Below are positions 16,044 through 27,226 of a stretch of 34,827 bases of DNA, in pieces. Below the pieces are notes generated by a model. It made no database searches and had not been told where the DNA came from. It was given only the letters and a program-made list of their open reading frames with translations. Both the position numbers and the translations under genes were made by a program. Origin of the DNA: Candidatus Gastranaerophilales bacterium (GTDB lineage: Bacteria; Cyanobacteriota; Vampirovibrionia; Gastranaerophilales; Gastranaerophilaceae); the NCBI GenBank assembly GCA_944326555.1, contig CALVEK010000021.1, forward strand, positions 1 to 34,827, read 5' to 3'. Position 1 is the stretch's first letter. Each line of letters starts with the position of its first letter.

Positions 16044-18023
16044 ATGTTTAATGGCAAAACAAACAAAAAGAAGAAGATTTCGGTAGCAATGTCTGGTGTT
16101 ACGCTTATTGCATTGGCTGCTACATTGGGGTATGCCTTAGATGCTAATGCTGAAATTAAGGCGTCTGTCGCAAAACCGGTTTTAAGATCCGAATATAAAA
16201 GCTCGGACATTATCAATCTTGATGGTGATGTAAGCTTAAGAAATGGTAATCAAAAAATCAGTATAAGTCTTAGAGATACTGATTTGAGAGCTGCTTTAAG
16301 AATGATTGCCGATAAAGCTGGTTTGAATATCATATTTCATAACTCTGTAGAAGGACAGATTGCATTGGATTTGGTTAATGTATCCTTAAATGATGCATTC
16401 AAAATGATAATGCAGGCTAATGATTTAACTTATCTTGTTGAAAATGGTACTCTTATAATAATGTCAAAAGATGCCAGCCAAGGTTCAGACATAAGCAAAC
16501 AAAATATGATGACACTGCCTGTAAAATATGCTGATTCAGCAAAAGTGGCAGATTTTTTGAATAGCAATATTTTTTCGACTAATAGACCAGGCTTGTCAAA
16601 TAACAAGATAGTCGTTACTAATCCCGTAACGAACGAGTTAATTATTTTTGGTACGCCAAACGATTATAAGATGGCTCAGAAAGTTTTATCTAAATTGGAT
16701 GTGCCTCCAAAAACTATTTCTTATAGGGTGAATCATACTACGCCTAAAGAAATGGCAACTCTTATTTGTCAGTCATTGTTCCCAAATGCGTCGACTGGTT
16801 CATCTGGTTCCGGTTCTACCGGCTCCTCTGATTTAGGATCATCAGGAGCTTCTGCCTTACCAACAGGTTCTTTGACTGGTGGTGCTGCTTCTTCTGGTGG
16901 TGATAGCTCAGGTGGTTCTTCTGGTGGTACTTCTGGTGGTACTTCTGCAGCTGGAGGCGCAGCTACTGGTTCCTCAGGAGGAAGTTCTTCCGGTGATATT
17001 ACATTAGGTGAAGGTAAAGTTGCTTGTTCTGTTAAAGCAGATTTAGAAAGTGGTAACTTGAAGTCTCTTGGCGGTGCTTCATTGACTGTTACTTATTTCC
17101 CTCAGAAAGGTACAATTAATATCACAGGTGGCTCTGAATCTCAGGCTGAAATGATAAAACAATTTATTCAGGCTAATGATAAAAAGCAACCTCAGGCATA
17201 TATGGAGGTGCAAATTGTAGAGCTTACTGAAGATGGCTCTAAGGAGTTTAGCAACACTTGGAATATTATGACTCCGTTCTTCTCAGGAAGTTTCTCTTCT
17301 GAAGGCCTTTCAAACCCGACAAATACACCAATGTTCTTTTCCGGTGGTCCATATTATACATATGCGACAGATAAGGATGGTAATGTAACACCTACTAAGG
17401 TTTTTGATCGTTATCATGGCAAGAACATGATTGGTTGGAATATTAACTATCTGATACAAAATAAAAAGGCCAGAATGTTGGCAAATCCAAAAGTAGTTGT
17501 TACTAACGGCAAGAAATCTGTAATTGATTTGACTTCAGATTATGTTAAATCAGTAGAAGAAGAAATTATGTCAAGTAGTTTTGGTGCTAACGCCGGTGTG
17601 TCAAGAACATACGAAATTGGTGATGATATGGGTATATCTGTTGAGCTTACCCCATTCATTAGTCCTGACGGTTATGTTACATTGAACTTGAAGCCAAGTT
17701 ATTCTACTGAAAAAGGAAAAGAGTATTCTGTTTCTCAAGCAGGCGGTTCTGAGTACGTTGCTGCTACATTATTGCAAAGACGTAATTTAGAGCTTTCCAA
17801 CGTTCGTATTAAAGATGGGGAAACACTTGTTCTTGGTGGTATGGTTCAAGAGCAAGAAAATAAAGATGTTACTAAATTCCCATTCTTAGGCGATCTTCCT
17901 ATTATAGGAAGTGCTTTCAGAAGTACTAAGACAACCAATGTAAAAACAGAGTTGGTAATAATGGTTACTCCTCGTATTATAAAAGATACCGAGGATGCTG
18001 TTGCTGAGTCTGAAAACCTATAA
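16044..18023 (+). CDS. Secretin (PilQ/GspD family)
   Basis: A 659-aa outer-membrane channel of a type IV pilus or type II secretion system. A signal peptide covers about 1-36. An STN/N0-like domain runs from about 70 to 140 (ISISLRDTDLRAALRMIADK), with a secretin N domain at about 150-245. A 70-residue Gly/Ser linker (249-318) splits the next N domain, which resumes with LTVTYFPQKGTINITGGSES. The beta-barrel secretin domain ends with GETLVLGGMVQEQ, FPFLGDLPIIG and ELVIMVTPRII, the classical signature. AGGAG precedes the ATG. It assembles as a multimer around the pilus or substrate path. A hairpin in the following gap may lower expression of the genes downstream. Confidence 0.93.
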   Translation: MFNGKTNKKKKISVAMSGVTLIALAATLGYALDANAEIKASVAKPVLRSEYKSSDIINLDGDVSLRNGNQKISISLRDTDLRAALRMIADKAGLNIIFHNSVEGQIALDLVNVSLNDAFKMIMQANDLTYLVENGTLIIMSKDASQGSDISKQNMMTLPVKYADSAKVADFLNSNIFSTNRPGLSNNKIVVTNPVTNELIIFGTPNDYKMAQKVLSKLDVPPKTISYRVNHTTPKEMATLICQSLFPNASTGSSGSGSTGSSDLGSSGASALPTGSLTGGAASSGGDSSGGSSGGTSGGTSAAGGAATGSSGGSSSGDITLGEGKVACSVKADLESGNLKSLGGASLTVTYFPQKGTINITGGSESQAEMIKQFIQANDKKQPQAYMEVQIVELTEDGSKEFSNTWNIMTPFFSGSFSSEGLSNPTNTPMFFSGGPYYTYATDKDGNVTPTKVFDRYHGKNMIGWNINYLIQNKKARMLANPKVVVTNGKKSVIDLTSDYVKSVEEEIMSSSFGANAGVSRTYEIGDDMGISVELTPFISPDGYVTLNLKPSYSTEKGKEYSVSQAGGSEYVAATLLQRRNLELSNVRIKDGETLVLGGMVQEQENKDVTKFPFLGDLPIIGSAFRSTKTTNVKTELVIMVTPRIIKDTEDAVAESENL

Positions 18024-18033
18024 TTTGTTAAAT

Positions 18034-18060
18034 AGACCGGCTTTTGTGGTCGGTCTTTTC
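18034..18060 (+). terminator. Intra-operon hairpin between secretin and ATPase genes
   Basis: AGACCG (18034-18039) pairs with CGGTCT (18051-18056), followed by TTTTC. It looks like a weak terminator inside the operon. Confidence 0.5.
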
Positions 18061-18086
18061 TTCAAATAAAATGTAAAGATGCAATT

Positions 18087-20174
18087 ATGAGTACTGAAAC
18101 AGTTAATAAAATAAAAAGTAATATAAATTCGAAATTTTCCGAATTTTTTTCAAAGGAAGATCTTATTTCGTTGTCCTTTGTTCCTATTAACAAACAAGGT
18201 GGTTTTTTTTATGTTGTTATAAAAGAGGGTGTTGTTAAAGGCACAGTTTCTGAGTTTATTGCTCAAAAAGATTCAGATGTTGTAAAATTTATTACACTTT
18301 CTTCTGATGATTTTTCGGATTTGTTAGCTTATTATATTGATAATTTTTTCTCTAGCTCAATAGAAAAAGAAGAAACTGTGGACAGTACCGGCTCTGGTGT
18401 TAGTAAAAATGCTGAAGTATCTCAAAATAATAATGATGATGCAGGTGTGCCACACAAGAAGAAGATTGGTGAAATACTTATTGAACAAGGCATTTTAACT
18501 GAAGAACAATTGGTGGAAGCTCTTGCTCAGTGCAAAAAGTCTGACACTCCAATTGGTTCTACTCTCGTTACTATGGGCTTTATAACTGTTGATCAGTTAA
18601 AAGATGCATTGTCTTATCAGCAGGGTTTTTCACATGTTACAGCTGCTCAATTAAATATTTCTGAAGGTGTTGTTAAGATATTGCCAGAGGATTTTATTAA
18701 AGAAAATCAATTATTTCCTCTTTCTTCTGATGGTCGTTTCTTAGACATTGGTATGGTTAATCCTAATAATAAAAAAGCACTGAATGAGGTTGTTTATCTT
18801 ACTGGTTTAAGACCAAGAGTTTTATTGATGAGCTATATGGAATATAAGAACTGCATCAATAAGTTTTTTGGTCGTGCGAGAAAAGAAACTAATGAGATAA
18901 TAAGAAAAATTGAACAAGAGGCTTTAGAGTTTGAGGTTGAAGAGTCTCTTTGGGAACAGGTAGAAAGGGAATTAGAAGACACGTCAGGTACTGTAGCAAA
19001 TTTTGCTACTAAGATTATTACTGATGGTATTGATATGAAGGCATCAGATATTCATATTGAGCCCAGATTAGATTGCTATACTGTAAGATACAGAATTGAT
19101 GGTATATTAAGACGTGTATTGGATTTGCCTAATAAAGTAGAATCTTCTTTAATTGCTCGTTTCAAGGTTCTTGCTAGGATGAACATTGCTGAGCACAGAA
19201 GAACTCAGGATGGTACTTTTACAGTTAAATATAAAGGTATTTCTTACGATTTTCGTATTAACACACTTCCTGTTGCGGGTAAAGAAAAAATGGTTATCCG
19301 TATTTTGGCTCCTGCAGCCAGTATTAAGACTGAGGACAAAATTATTAAACTATCTGGAGGAACAGAAGAGGATCTTGAAAGAATTAATAAGATGGTTGCC
19401 GCTCCAAATGGTATTATATTGGCGGTAGGTCCTACAGGTTCGGGTAAAACAACCACTTTGTATTCAATATTGAAAAGTCTTAATGATGAGGGTGTTAATA
19501 TAACTACGTTAGAAGACCCTGTCGAAATTAAGATTGATGGTTTAAACCAATCTCAGATAAATCCAAAAGCAGGTATCACTTTTGCTTCTTGTATGAAAGC
19601 TATTTTAAGACAAGACCCTGATATCATATTGATAGGTGAGATTCGTGACTTTGAAACTTTAGAAACAGCTATTGCAGCTGCTTTGACAGGTCACTTGGTT
19701 TTAAGTACTTTGCACACGAACTCTGCTGCCGCTACAATTACTCGTTTGATTCAAATGGGTGCAGCTGATTATTTGATATCTTCTACATTGACAGGTATTG
19801 TTGCTCAACGTTTGGTAAGAAGACTTTGTCCAAAATGTAAAGAGGCATATCATCCGACAGAAGAAGAAGCAAAATTGGTTATAGCAACACCTGAAGAACA
19901 ACAAGAATTTATGAAACGAACTATTTACAGACCTAAAGGTTGTTTTGATTGCAACAATGAAGGTTATAAAGGTCGTATTGGTGTTTATGAGGTAATGTTA
20001 ATAAATAAAGAAATTAAAAAAATGATTGCGCATAGTGCACACGATGTAGAAATTGAAGAGGCAGCTGTTGGAATGGGCATGAAAACGCTACAAGCATCTT
20101 GTCTTGGTCATATTCTAAGAGGTGAGACAACGATTAGTGAGTTTGTTCGTGTACTTGGTCCTGTAACGGAATAG
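18087..20174 (+). CDS. Type IV pilus/type II secretion assembly ATPase (PilB/GspE)
   Basis: A 695-aa hexameric ATPase that powers pilus or pseudopilus assembly. An N-terminal MshEN-type domain (about 125-260) contains KIGEILIEQGILTEEQLVEA and a second similar unit; MshEN domains can bind c-di-GMP in other proteins. The ATPase core has Walker A GPTGSGKTT (448-456), the Asp box around LEDPVE (475-480), Walker B DPDIILIGE (510-518) and the His box TGHLVLSTLHTNS (534-546). Four cysteines (581, 584, 619, 622) make the zinc knuckle. An extra ~100-residue segment precedes the MshEN domain. It follows the secretin by 63 bases, and the platform gene starts 24 bases after it. Confidence 0.95.
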   Translation: MSTETVNKIKSNINSKFSEFFSKEDLISLSFVPINKQGGFFYVVIKEGVVKGTVSEFIAQKDSDVVKFITLSSDDFSDLLAYYIDNFFSSSIEKEETVDSTGSGVSKNAEVSQNNNDDAGVPHKKKIGEILIEQGILTEEQLVEALAQCKKSDTPIGSTLVTMGFITVDQLKDALSYQQGFSHVTAAQLNISEGVVKILPEDFIKENQLFPLSSDGRFLDIGMVNPNNKKALNEVVYLTGLRPRVLLMSYMEYKNCINKFFGRARKETNEIIRKIEQEALEFEVEESLWEQVERELEDTSGTVANFATKIITDGIDMKASDIHIEPRLDCYTVRYRIDGILRRVLDLPNKVESSLIARFKVLARMNIAEHRRTQDGTFTVKYKGISYDFRINTLPVAGKEKMVIRILAPAASIKTEDKIIKLSGGTEEDLERINKMVAAPNGIILAVGPTGSGKTTTLYSILKSLNDEGVNITTLEDPVEIKIDGLNQSQINPKAGITFASCMKAILRQDPDIILIGEIRDFETLETAIAAALTGHLVLSTLHTNSAAATITRLIQMGAADYLISSTLTGIVAQRLVRRLCPKCKEAYHPTEEEAKLVIATPEEQQEFMKRTIYRPKGCFDCNNEGYKGRIGVYEVMLINKEIKKMIAHSAHDVEIEEAAVGMGMKTLQASCLGHILRGETTISEFVRVLGPVTE

Positions 20175-20198
20175 TATATGATTATAGGTGTATAAATA

Positions 20199-21401
20199 AT
20201 GACAATTTTTAATTATATAGCTTTAAGAAATCAATCAGAAATAGTAAATGGTAAAATAGATGCAGAGGATGTAAAGTCTGCTCGTGAGGCAATAAGAAAT
20301 CTTGGATTAGTACCTACAAAGGTTTTTGAAGATTCTAAAAAAGTTTCTGCGCCCAAAGTCAGATTGAGTCCGCTGTCATTACAAGAATTGATTGACTTTA
20401 CTGGAACATTCAAAACACTTATATCTACAGGTGTTCCTATTATTGAAGGTTTGGTATTCTTAGAAAAAGATGCTGTGTCTTCACGTATTAGGTTACTTGC
20501 CAGAGAAATTCGTAAACAAGTAATTGCAGGTGCTACTTTTGCTGATACTGTTGCGAAATATCAAGAAATTTTTGGAAGCATATATGTAGGTTTGACAAAA
20601 GCCGGTGAAGATTCAGGGGAGATGGAAAAAACCCTTGAAAGACTTGCTGATTTGTTGAAAAAACAAGCTGCTATTAAAGGTAGAGTTATCGGTACTTTAA
20701 TTTACCCTTGTTTTGTAATTGCGCTTGCAGCTATAGTTGTTGTAGTTATGCTTATGTTTGTATTTCCTGCGTTTAAGGAAATGTTCGATCAATCAGGTGC
20801 AAAATTACCAATCTTTACACAAATATGTATTGATTTAGGAGAATTTCTTAAAAAATATTGGGCCTTAACTTTGATTTCACCGTTTTTGATTGGCGGCCTT
20901 ATTTATACGGCTTTTAAAAATCCAACCTCAAGAAGAATTTTAGATGATTTCTTTTTAAAAGTGCCATTAATTGGTGATATGTTAAGGTATGCAAACTTTT
21001 CAAACTTTATTACAGTTATGTTTGTAGCATATGAAGCAGGTATTCCTATTGTTGATTGCTTACATTTGGGTAATTTGACTATTGATAATAAAACTATTAA
21101 AAACAAGATTACGGATGCTATTAATAAAGTACAACAGGGTACTCACCTGTCTACGGCGTTGCGTTCTGCTAATATAATGCCATCTATGGTTTTATTTATG
21201 ATCGCAACAGGTGAGCAAACAGGTAAATTGGGTGAATTGTTACACCAGTCTGTAATGTTTCTTGATAAAAAATTGGATGATATTATTGATGCATTGACTA
21301 AAATGATAGAACCATTAATGCTTATTGTAATTGGTAGTATAGTAATGTTCCTTGCACTTGCTTTGTACTTACCATTGTTCCAATCTTATCAATTGTCATA
21401 A
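20199..21401 (+). CDS. Inner-membrane platform protein (PilC/GspF)
   Basis: A 400-aa polytopic protein with two T2SSF domains. A short N-terminal cytoplasmic segment begins MTIFNYIALRNQSEIVNGKI, where PilC proteins usually have 'F.Y.a.d..G....G.i.a'. The first domain includes FTGTFKTLISTGVPIIEGL and GEDSGEMEKTLERLADLLKKQ; the second has ANFSNFITVMFVAYEAGIPI and IATGEQTGKLGELL. Membrane helices lie near 165-195, 220-240 and at the C-terminus (LMLIVIGSIVMFLALALYLP). It anchors the ATPase and is thought to rotate or gate pilin addition. No pilin gene lies next to it, so pilins must be encoded elsewhere. Confidence 0.95.
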   Translation: MTIFNYIALRNQSEIVNGKIDAEDVKSAREAIRNLGLVPTKVFEDSKKVSAPKVRLSPLSLQELIDFTGTFKTLISTGVPIIEGLVFLEKDAVSSRIRLLAREIRKQVIAGATFADTVAKYQEIFGSIYVGLTKAGEDSGEMEKTLERLADLLKKQAAIKGRVIGTLIYPCFVIALAAIVVVVMLMFVFPAFKEMFDQSGAKLPIFTQICIDLGEFLKKYWALTLISPFLIGGLIYTAFKNPTSRRILDDFFLKVPLIGDMLRYANFSNFITVMFVAYEAGIPIVDCLHLGNLTIDNKTIKNKITDAINKVQQGTHLSTALRSANIMPSMVLFMIATGEQTGKLGELLHQSVMFLDKKLDDIIDALTKMIEPLMLIVIGSIVMFLALALYLPLFQSYQLS

Positions 21402-21425
21402 CTATAGAAAATATGAGGAATAAAA

Positions 21426-21737
21426 ATGTCAGAAGATTTTGAAATGTTCGAAGTAGAAGAATTGGGCGATAATGATTTTACAAATGGTGTATGGTCAGAA
21501 AGAGTTTTAGTAATCACGCAAGACTACGAAATTAAGGGTTATGTTTTTATGCCCAAAATTGGTAAAAGAAGTCGTGTATTATCAGATATTTTGAATGGAA
21601 AGAAACGCTTTGTTGCTATCAAGGATTGCGAAATATCATATAGACAAATGCCTAATAGAAGAACAGAGTTTCATGACTTTGTTCAATTAAATATAAATTC
21701 TATAATAATATTGCGTCCGACATGTAACGAAGAATAG
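21426..21737 (+). CDS. Small conserved protein at the end of the pilus operon
   Basis: A 103-aa acidic-then-basic protein. The core ERVLVITQDYEIKGYVFMPK, followed by RSRVLSDILNGKKRFVAIKD, is a small beta-barrel-like pattern that recalls DUF6812. Proteins of this shape bind nothing known, and I assign no function. GAGGA lies before the ATG, and the gene follows the platform gene by only 24 bases, so it belongs to the same transcript. A role in regulating or assembling the pilus system is guilt by association only. A weak inverted repeat (ATTTGAA at 21751, TTCAAAT at 21771) may end the transcript. Confidence 0.65.
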   Translation: MSEDFEMFEVEELGDNDFTNGVWSERVLVITQDYEIKGYVFMPKIGKRSRVLSDILNGKKRFVAIKDCEISYRQMPNRRTEFHDFVQLNINSIIILRPTCNEE

Positions 21738-21765
21738 TAGCAAACTTTTAATTTGAAGAAAATGC

Positions 21766-21794
21766 TTGATTTCAAATTTTGTCCATGGTGTAAT
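21766..21794 (+). promoter_or_regulatory. Promoter of tRNA-Ile
   Basis: TTGATT (21766-21771), a 17-base spacer, then TGTAAT (21789-21794). The predicted start is about 15-18 bases before the tRNA. Confidence 0.55.
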
Positions 21795-21817
21795 ATATAT
21801 ACTAGCTGATTAGCTAT

Positions 21818-23475
<1,658 letters not shown>

Positions 23476-23877
23476 AGTAAAAAAATCCTTTGATATTTCT
23501 GTAATTAACCTTTTTATTTTTACTTATTTTTCAAAAATTACAAGTAAGTTCAGTGGATTATTTTCCGTAAGATTTCAGCCAAAATACCATAGTATAAAGT
23601 CTTTTTGTCTAATATATTTCAAATCAAAAACTAAATAAAAATTATAAAATCTAGTTCAAATCACTATAAATAAAAATTCTTCAAAAATATGTATATATAT
23701 ATTCTAAAAAGCGTCGTAAACGTAGTCGGCTCTTGAAAGCCTTGTCTAACAAGGGTTTTGCCATGCTTTGAAACGTAAGATTTTTGTTTTGTAGGTGTGG
23801 TTTTTGATGTAGTCTCAAAAAATAAAGCCGCATTTTTGCGGCTTTTATGTCAATATATATATCAAATCTGAAATTTC
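23476..23877. other. Intergenic region between the two recombinase genes
   Basis: About 400 bases, very AT-rich in the first half and without a credible gene. At 23740-23754 is the inverted repeat CCTTGT-CTA-ACAAGG inside a stretch of higher GC (about 23711-23775). This could be a recombination site or the junction of two nested elements. A terminator closes the right side. The promoter of recombinase 1 must lie in the left half but is not clear. Confidence 0.5.
23824..23848 (-). terminator. Terminator of recombinase 2
   Basis: AAAGCCGC pairs with GCGGCTTT over a seven-base loop (23824-23846). On the minus strand it is followed by TTTATTTTTTG; the plus side also has a short T run, so it may act both ways. 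Confidence 0.8.
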
Positions 23878-25353
23878 TTATCTTTTTCTAATTTTTCTAA
23901 ATGCTGATTTGAATGTCATCTTTAATCTGTTACCATCGCTTTTAAATACGTTAGATACTAAACTAAGAATTTTTTGCTTAGTAATAGTATCAAAACTCTC
24001 AAAAACGTCATAAAGACTGTTCTCAAAGGCTTCACTGACTTTTGCATTTACTGTTTCTAATTGCTTTTCTGCTACATAGATTTTTGAGTCTAAATCTCCA
24101 TATTTTTCATTTATATTGGCTAGTTTACCTCTAATATATTGTTCATCTGTAATATTTTTTCTAGTTATATCTTCCCAAGCTTGCCTTTCTGCATTGTATT
24201 TATGGCTTTTGCTTCTTTTTAGAATTGCTAATTTTTGTGTGTGGGAATATAGTTCATTTTTTAAGACATTTTTCACAATTTTGTTAGGAATAAGTCCCAA
24301 ACGAATCTCTTTAAGATATGTTTTTAAGTCATTATCAAGTATCGTTTCACTAATACAAACACGATCATTGCATTTAGGATTTGTACAGCGATAGTATACA
24401 TATTGTTTGCCATTATGTTTCTTCTTGACATCAGCTGTCATGCAGTGTCCACAGGTTATACAAGTTAGAAGTTTTGAATATTTAAAGTTGTATTTACGAG
24501 GGGCTTTGGGAGCTGAATCAAGAAAATTTTGAACTTTTTCAAAAAGTTCTTCCGTAATAATTGGTTTATGATTACCAGCTTTATATTCATCAACTTGTTT
24601 TATGTGGTATTTACCTGTATAGAAAGGATTTTTCAATATAGATATAAGAGATTGCTTTGGAATGATTTGGGATTCTTGTAGTTCGTACATAAAACCCTGA
24701 CGATATAATTCATTTGCCAGTTCAGAAATTGTGTAGTTTCCTGTTGCGTATAGTTCGAATGCTTTTTTTACAAAATTTGCTCTTTTTTCATTAATTACGG
24801 CAGTTCTTTTATCTCGTGGCCCATCATTTTCGTATCCATAAGGCGGTCGGCATGGGCGAAAACCTTTCAGTGCTTTTGCAAGAATTCCTGCTTTGCACTT
24901 TTCGTTGTCTTGTCGAACTCTGTAATTTGAAACACCGAGAATTGTATCTAACATTAGCATTTCATGTGCCCTAATTGGTGTTTGTAAAATAAGATTTTCT
25001 TGAACAAATACAGCTGTCAATCCTTCTTCTTGTACAAGTTGTAAGATTTTGTAAGCATCTATAGGGTTTCTTGACATTCTATCTATAAATGCAAAAATAG
25101 CTACGTCTGCAACTCCATTTTTGAGCTTTTTTATTACCTCATTGAACATAGGTCTGGTCTCAGGCTTCATAGCACTTCCGTCTTCTTTGTATATTGATTC
25201 GATATTCATATTGCATTTTTTTGCAAAATTTATACATAATATTTCTTGGTCATTCAAAGACGTATTTTCAGTTTGCTCTTTGCTTGAAACTCTACAATAA
25301 ATTATACAAGTAGCATTTTTTATATTATTTAGTTTGTTATTGTTTTGATTCAT
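23878..25353 (-). CDS. Large serine recombinase 2
   Basis: A 491-aa serine recombinase, distinct from its neighbour. The resolvase domain carries the Ser nucleophile in YCRVSSKEQTEN and FIDRMSRNPIDA. The recombinase domain has CRPPYGYEN and an Arg/Lys-rich hinge. The zinc ribbon has CITCGHC and CTNPKCNDRVC. A coiled-coil C-terminus ends in a basic tail (FKSAFRKIRKR). AAGGA precedes the ATG. The ATPase gene stops 63 bases upstream on the same strand, so they may share a transcript. Two full-length recombinases in tandem suggest nested insertion or a two-recombinase element; which one moves the island cannot be decided here. Confidence 0.9.
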   Translation of the reverse strand: MNQNNNKLNNIKNATCIIYCRVSSKEQTENTSLNDQEILCINFAKKCNMNIESIYKEDGSAMKPETRPMFNEVIKKLKNGVADVAIFAFIDRMSRNPIDAYKILQLVQEEGLTAVFVQENLILQTPIRAHEMLMLDTILGVSNYRVRQDNEKCKAGILAKALKGFRPCRPPYGYENDGPRDKRTAVINEKRANFVKKAFELYATGNYTISELANELYRQGFMYELQESQIIPKQSLISILKNPFYTGKYHIKQVDEYKAGNHKPIITEELFEKVQNFLDSAPKAPRKYNFKYSKLLTCITCGHCMTADVKKKHNGKQYVYYRCTNPKCNDRVCISETILDNDLKTYLKEIRLGLIPNKIVKNVLKNELYSHTQKLAILKRSKSHKYNAERQAWEDITRKNITDEQYIRGKLANINEKYGDLDSKIYVAEKQLETVNAKVSEAFENSLYDVFESFDTITKQKILSLVSNVFKSDGNRLKMTFKSAFRKIRKR

Positions 25354-25416
25354 TGTTTTTTCCTTTTTATTTTATATATTTGACATCTTTCACTATGTTT
25401 TATAGGCATAGTCTAA

Positions 25417-27114
25417 CTAAACTTCACTGTAGTCTTCAAAATTTCCGTTGAAGGGTTGCTGATGTTTAGCTTTTTTTACAATTTCTAGCAAATATTCTTC
25501 TTTTGCTATATTGATAGATATTGTTTTTCCAATATCCATTGTTTTCCTTTTTGTATCAAAGCGACTATCTGCTTCAACATAGTTACAGAAGTCTGCCATT
25601 GTCAGCATTTTAGTGTCATCATTAGCAAACAAAATATTGAATTTATCAATGAATTTTCTTAAGTTGAGACGCAATATGCTATCTTGGATTAGTTTATAGT
25701 GTACATTATAGTTGAGTTCACCATTGTCTATAAGTTTTGATATATGTCTCAACATCAGGTCTGAATTTTTGACTTTAGATTCTAAATATTCTTCATAGCT
25801 ATTGCTGTAGGAAATAGCCATTTCTTTCCAGTCAAAGAGTTCTTCTCCCAAAATATGATTAACTAAAAACCAAGTAGAACAGGAGATAGCTACGCTTTTT
25901 AAATATCGATCTTCACTGTAATTTTGTATTTTTTGGCTTAAAATTTCATAAACCTTTTTGTATATTTGAATGATATGACCTTTATAGCTAAGTAAAAGGG
26001 GCAAAATAAGCGATAACTCTTTTCGTGTATTTTCTGTAAAATATTTGAATTTTTTCGAGTTAAAATTTGCCTTTTTCATATTTACAAATAAAGTACGTGA
26101 TAATAATGCTTCACTTGGGTTTACAAACTTGTAATTAGATGTGAAAACACAGGTTGTACATATAGAAATTTTTTCTATATTTGTTTTTGTCCCTCTTTCT
26201 CGTGGTATAGCACTATATAAATTTTTGACTAATTCTTCAACATCTTTTTTGAAAAAAGTTTGAGATAATTCCTCAATAAATACTGGTACGCTAATTCTTT
26301 TATTTAGTTCTGTTGATATAGCAAAAGGAGTCGATGTGCCCGATAATATACAACTATCTGACAGACCAAAAATTGAGGATAAACAGTACATTAGTGTACT
26401 TTTACCTGAGTGAGATTCTCCTAAAAAGAAAATTGCAGGGAAACCTTTGATTTCTTCTTGAAACGTATTCCAATAAATTACACTAAGAGCTGCACCAAAG
26501 CATAAAAGAGCTTTTTCATCACAGAAACATTCTTTTATGTTCTTGAAAAAATCACTTGCAATCTGTTTAATATTTTTTTCTGTGACATAAAGTTCTGGGC
26601 GACAGTTGTTGTTTATATCTATTAGGCTATTTTGTATATCATCATAATTTTTGCTTTGATCTAATTTTTGTAAATAATGAATTTTAGAACTATTGTAATC
26701 AAATGTAGCATTTTTCCAAACATAAGTATCCGATTGGTCCCCTCCGCAAGCAAATATGCTTCTAATGGGTGCATTTTCATTCAGTTTTTGCCTAAAGCTC
26801 TGAAATTGTTTATGCATAATACCCATATTCAGGTTTGTTGTATATTTGCTTAGTGCTGTAATAAATGTACGATAATCTATCAATTCTGAACCTGAAAATA
26901 AAGCAAGTATAGGTAATTGCTGTCGTGAACTATATAGTCTTAGTAGGAGTTGTTCTTTATTTTGGTTTAATGGAAATCTATTGTCTTTCTTGATTATTTT
27001 GGCAACAGGTTCAATTTTTAACGTTTCATCGTAGTTTTCAGGTTGTTCGGTTTTTTCTTCATTTGTTGTTTTAACTACAACAGGTAATAGCAGTTTATTT
27101 TGAGCGTCTTTCAT
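25417..27114 (-). CDS. SF3/DUF927-like replication ATPase of the mobile element
   Basis: A 565-aa protein whose centre is a P-loop ATPase: Walker A GESHSGKST (232-240), Walker B SVPVFIEELS (275-284), a polar sensor stretch VFTSN (323-327) and a candidate Arg finger in SEALLSRTLF (about 335-345). This layout resembles the DUF927/superfamily 3 helicases that replicate plasmids, phage satellites and integrative elements. The N-terminal 200 residues have no clear primase motif. A strong AGGAGG (27121-27126) lies six bases before the ATG, and the gene overlaps a 43-aa gene upstream. The likely job is to unwind or replicate the excised island. Helicase activity is inferred, not shown. Confidence 0.65.
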   Translation of the reverse strand: MKDAQNKLLLPVVVKTTNEEKTEQPENYDETLKIEPVAKIIKKDNRFPLNQNKEQLLLRLYSSRQQLPILALFSGSELIDYRTFITALSKYTTNLNMGIMHKQFQSFRQKLNENAPIRSIFACGGDQSDTYVWKNATFDYNSSKIHYLQKLDQSKNYDDIQNSLIDINNNCRPELYVTEKNIKQIASDFFKNIKECFCDEKALLCFGAALSVIYWNTFQEEIKGFPAIFFLGESHSGKSTLMYCLSSIFGLSDSCILSGTSTPFAISTELNKRISVPVFIEELSQTFFKKDVEELVKNLYSAIPRERGTKTNIEKISICTTCVFTSNYKFVNPSEALLSRTLFVNMKKANFNSKKFKYFTENTRKELSLILPLLLSYKGHIIQIYKKVYEILSQKIQNYSEDRYLKSVAISCSTWFLVNHILGEELFDWKEMAISYSNSYEEYLESKVKNSDLMLRHISKLIDNGELNYNVHYKLIQDSILRLNLRKFIDKFNILFANDDTKMLTMADFCNYVEADSRFDTKRKTMDIGKTISINIAKEEYLLEIVKKAKHQQPFNGNFEDYSEV

Positions 27115-27226
27115 CGACTACCTCCTCTACAATTTTTTGTGTAATTATCTGTATTAGTGCGACCAACATTTCTTTTTCATTTTCTGAGAAAGCTGTTTCT
27201 GATAGTCTGATTTTGTTCTTTTTCAT
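27095..27226 (-). CDS. Small 43-aa protein overlapping the element ATPase
   Basis: A short frame, MKKNKIRLSETAFS at the start and ending EEVVDERRSK. AGAAAGG lies seven bases before its ATG, which supports real translation. Its last seven codons overlap the ATPase start, and the ATPase ribosome site lies within it, so the two are translationally coupled. It could be a small DNA-binding or leader protein. No family is recognised. Confidence 0.5.
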   Translation of the reverse strand: MKKNKIRLSETAFSENEKEMLVALIQIITQKIVEEVVDERRSK

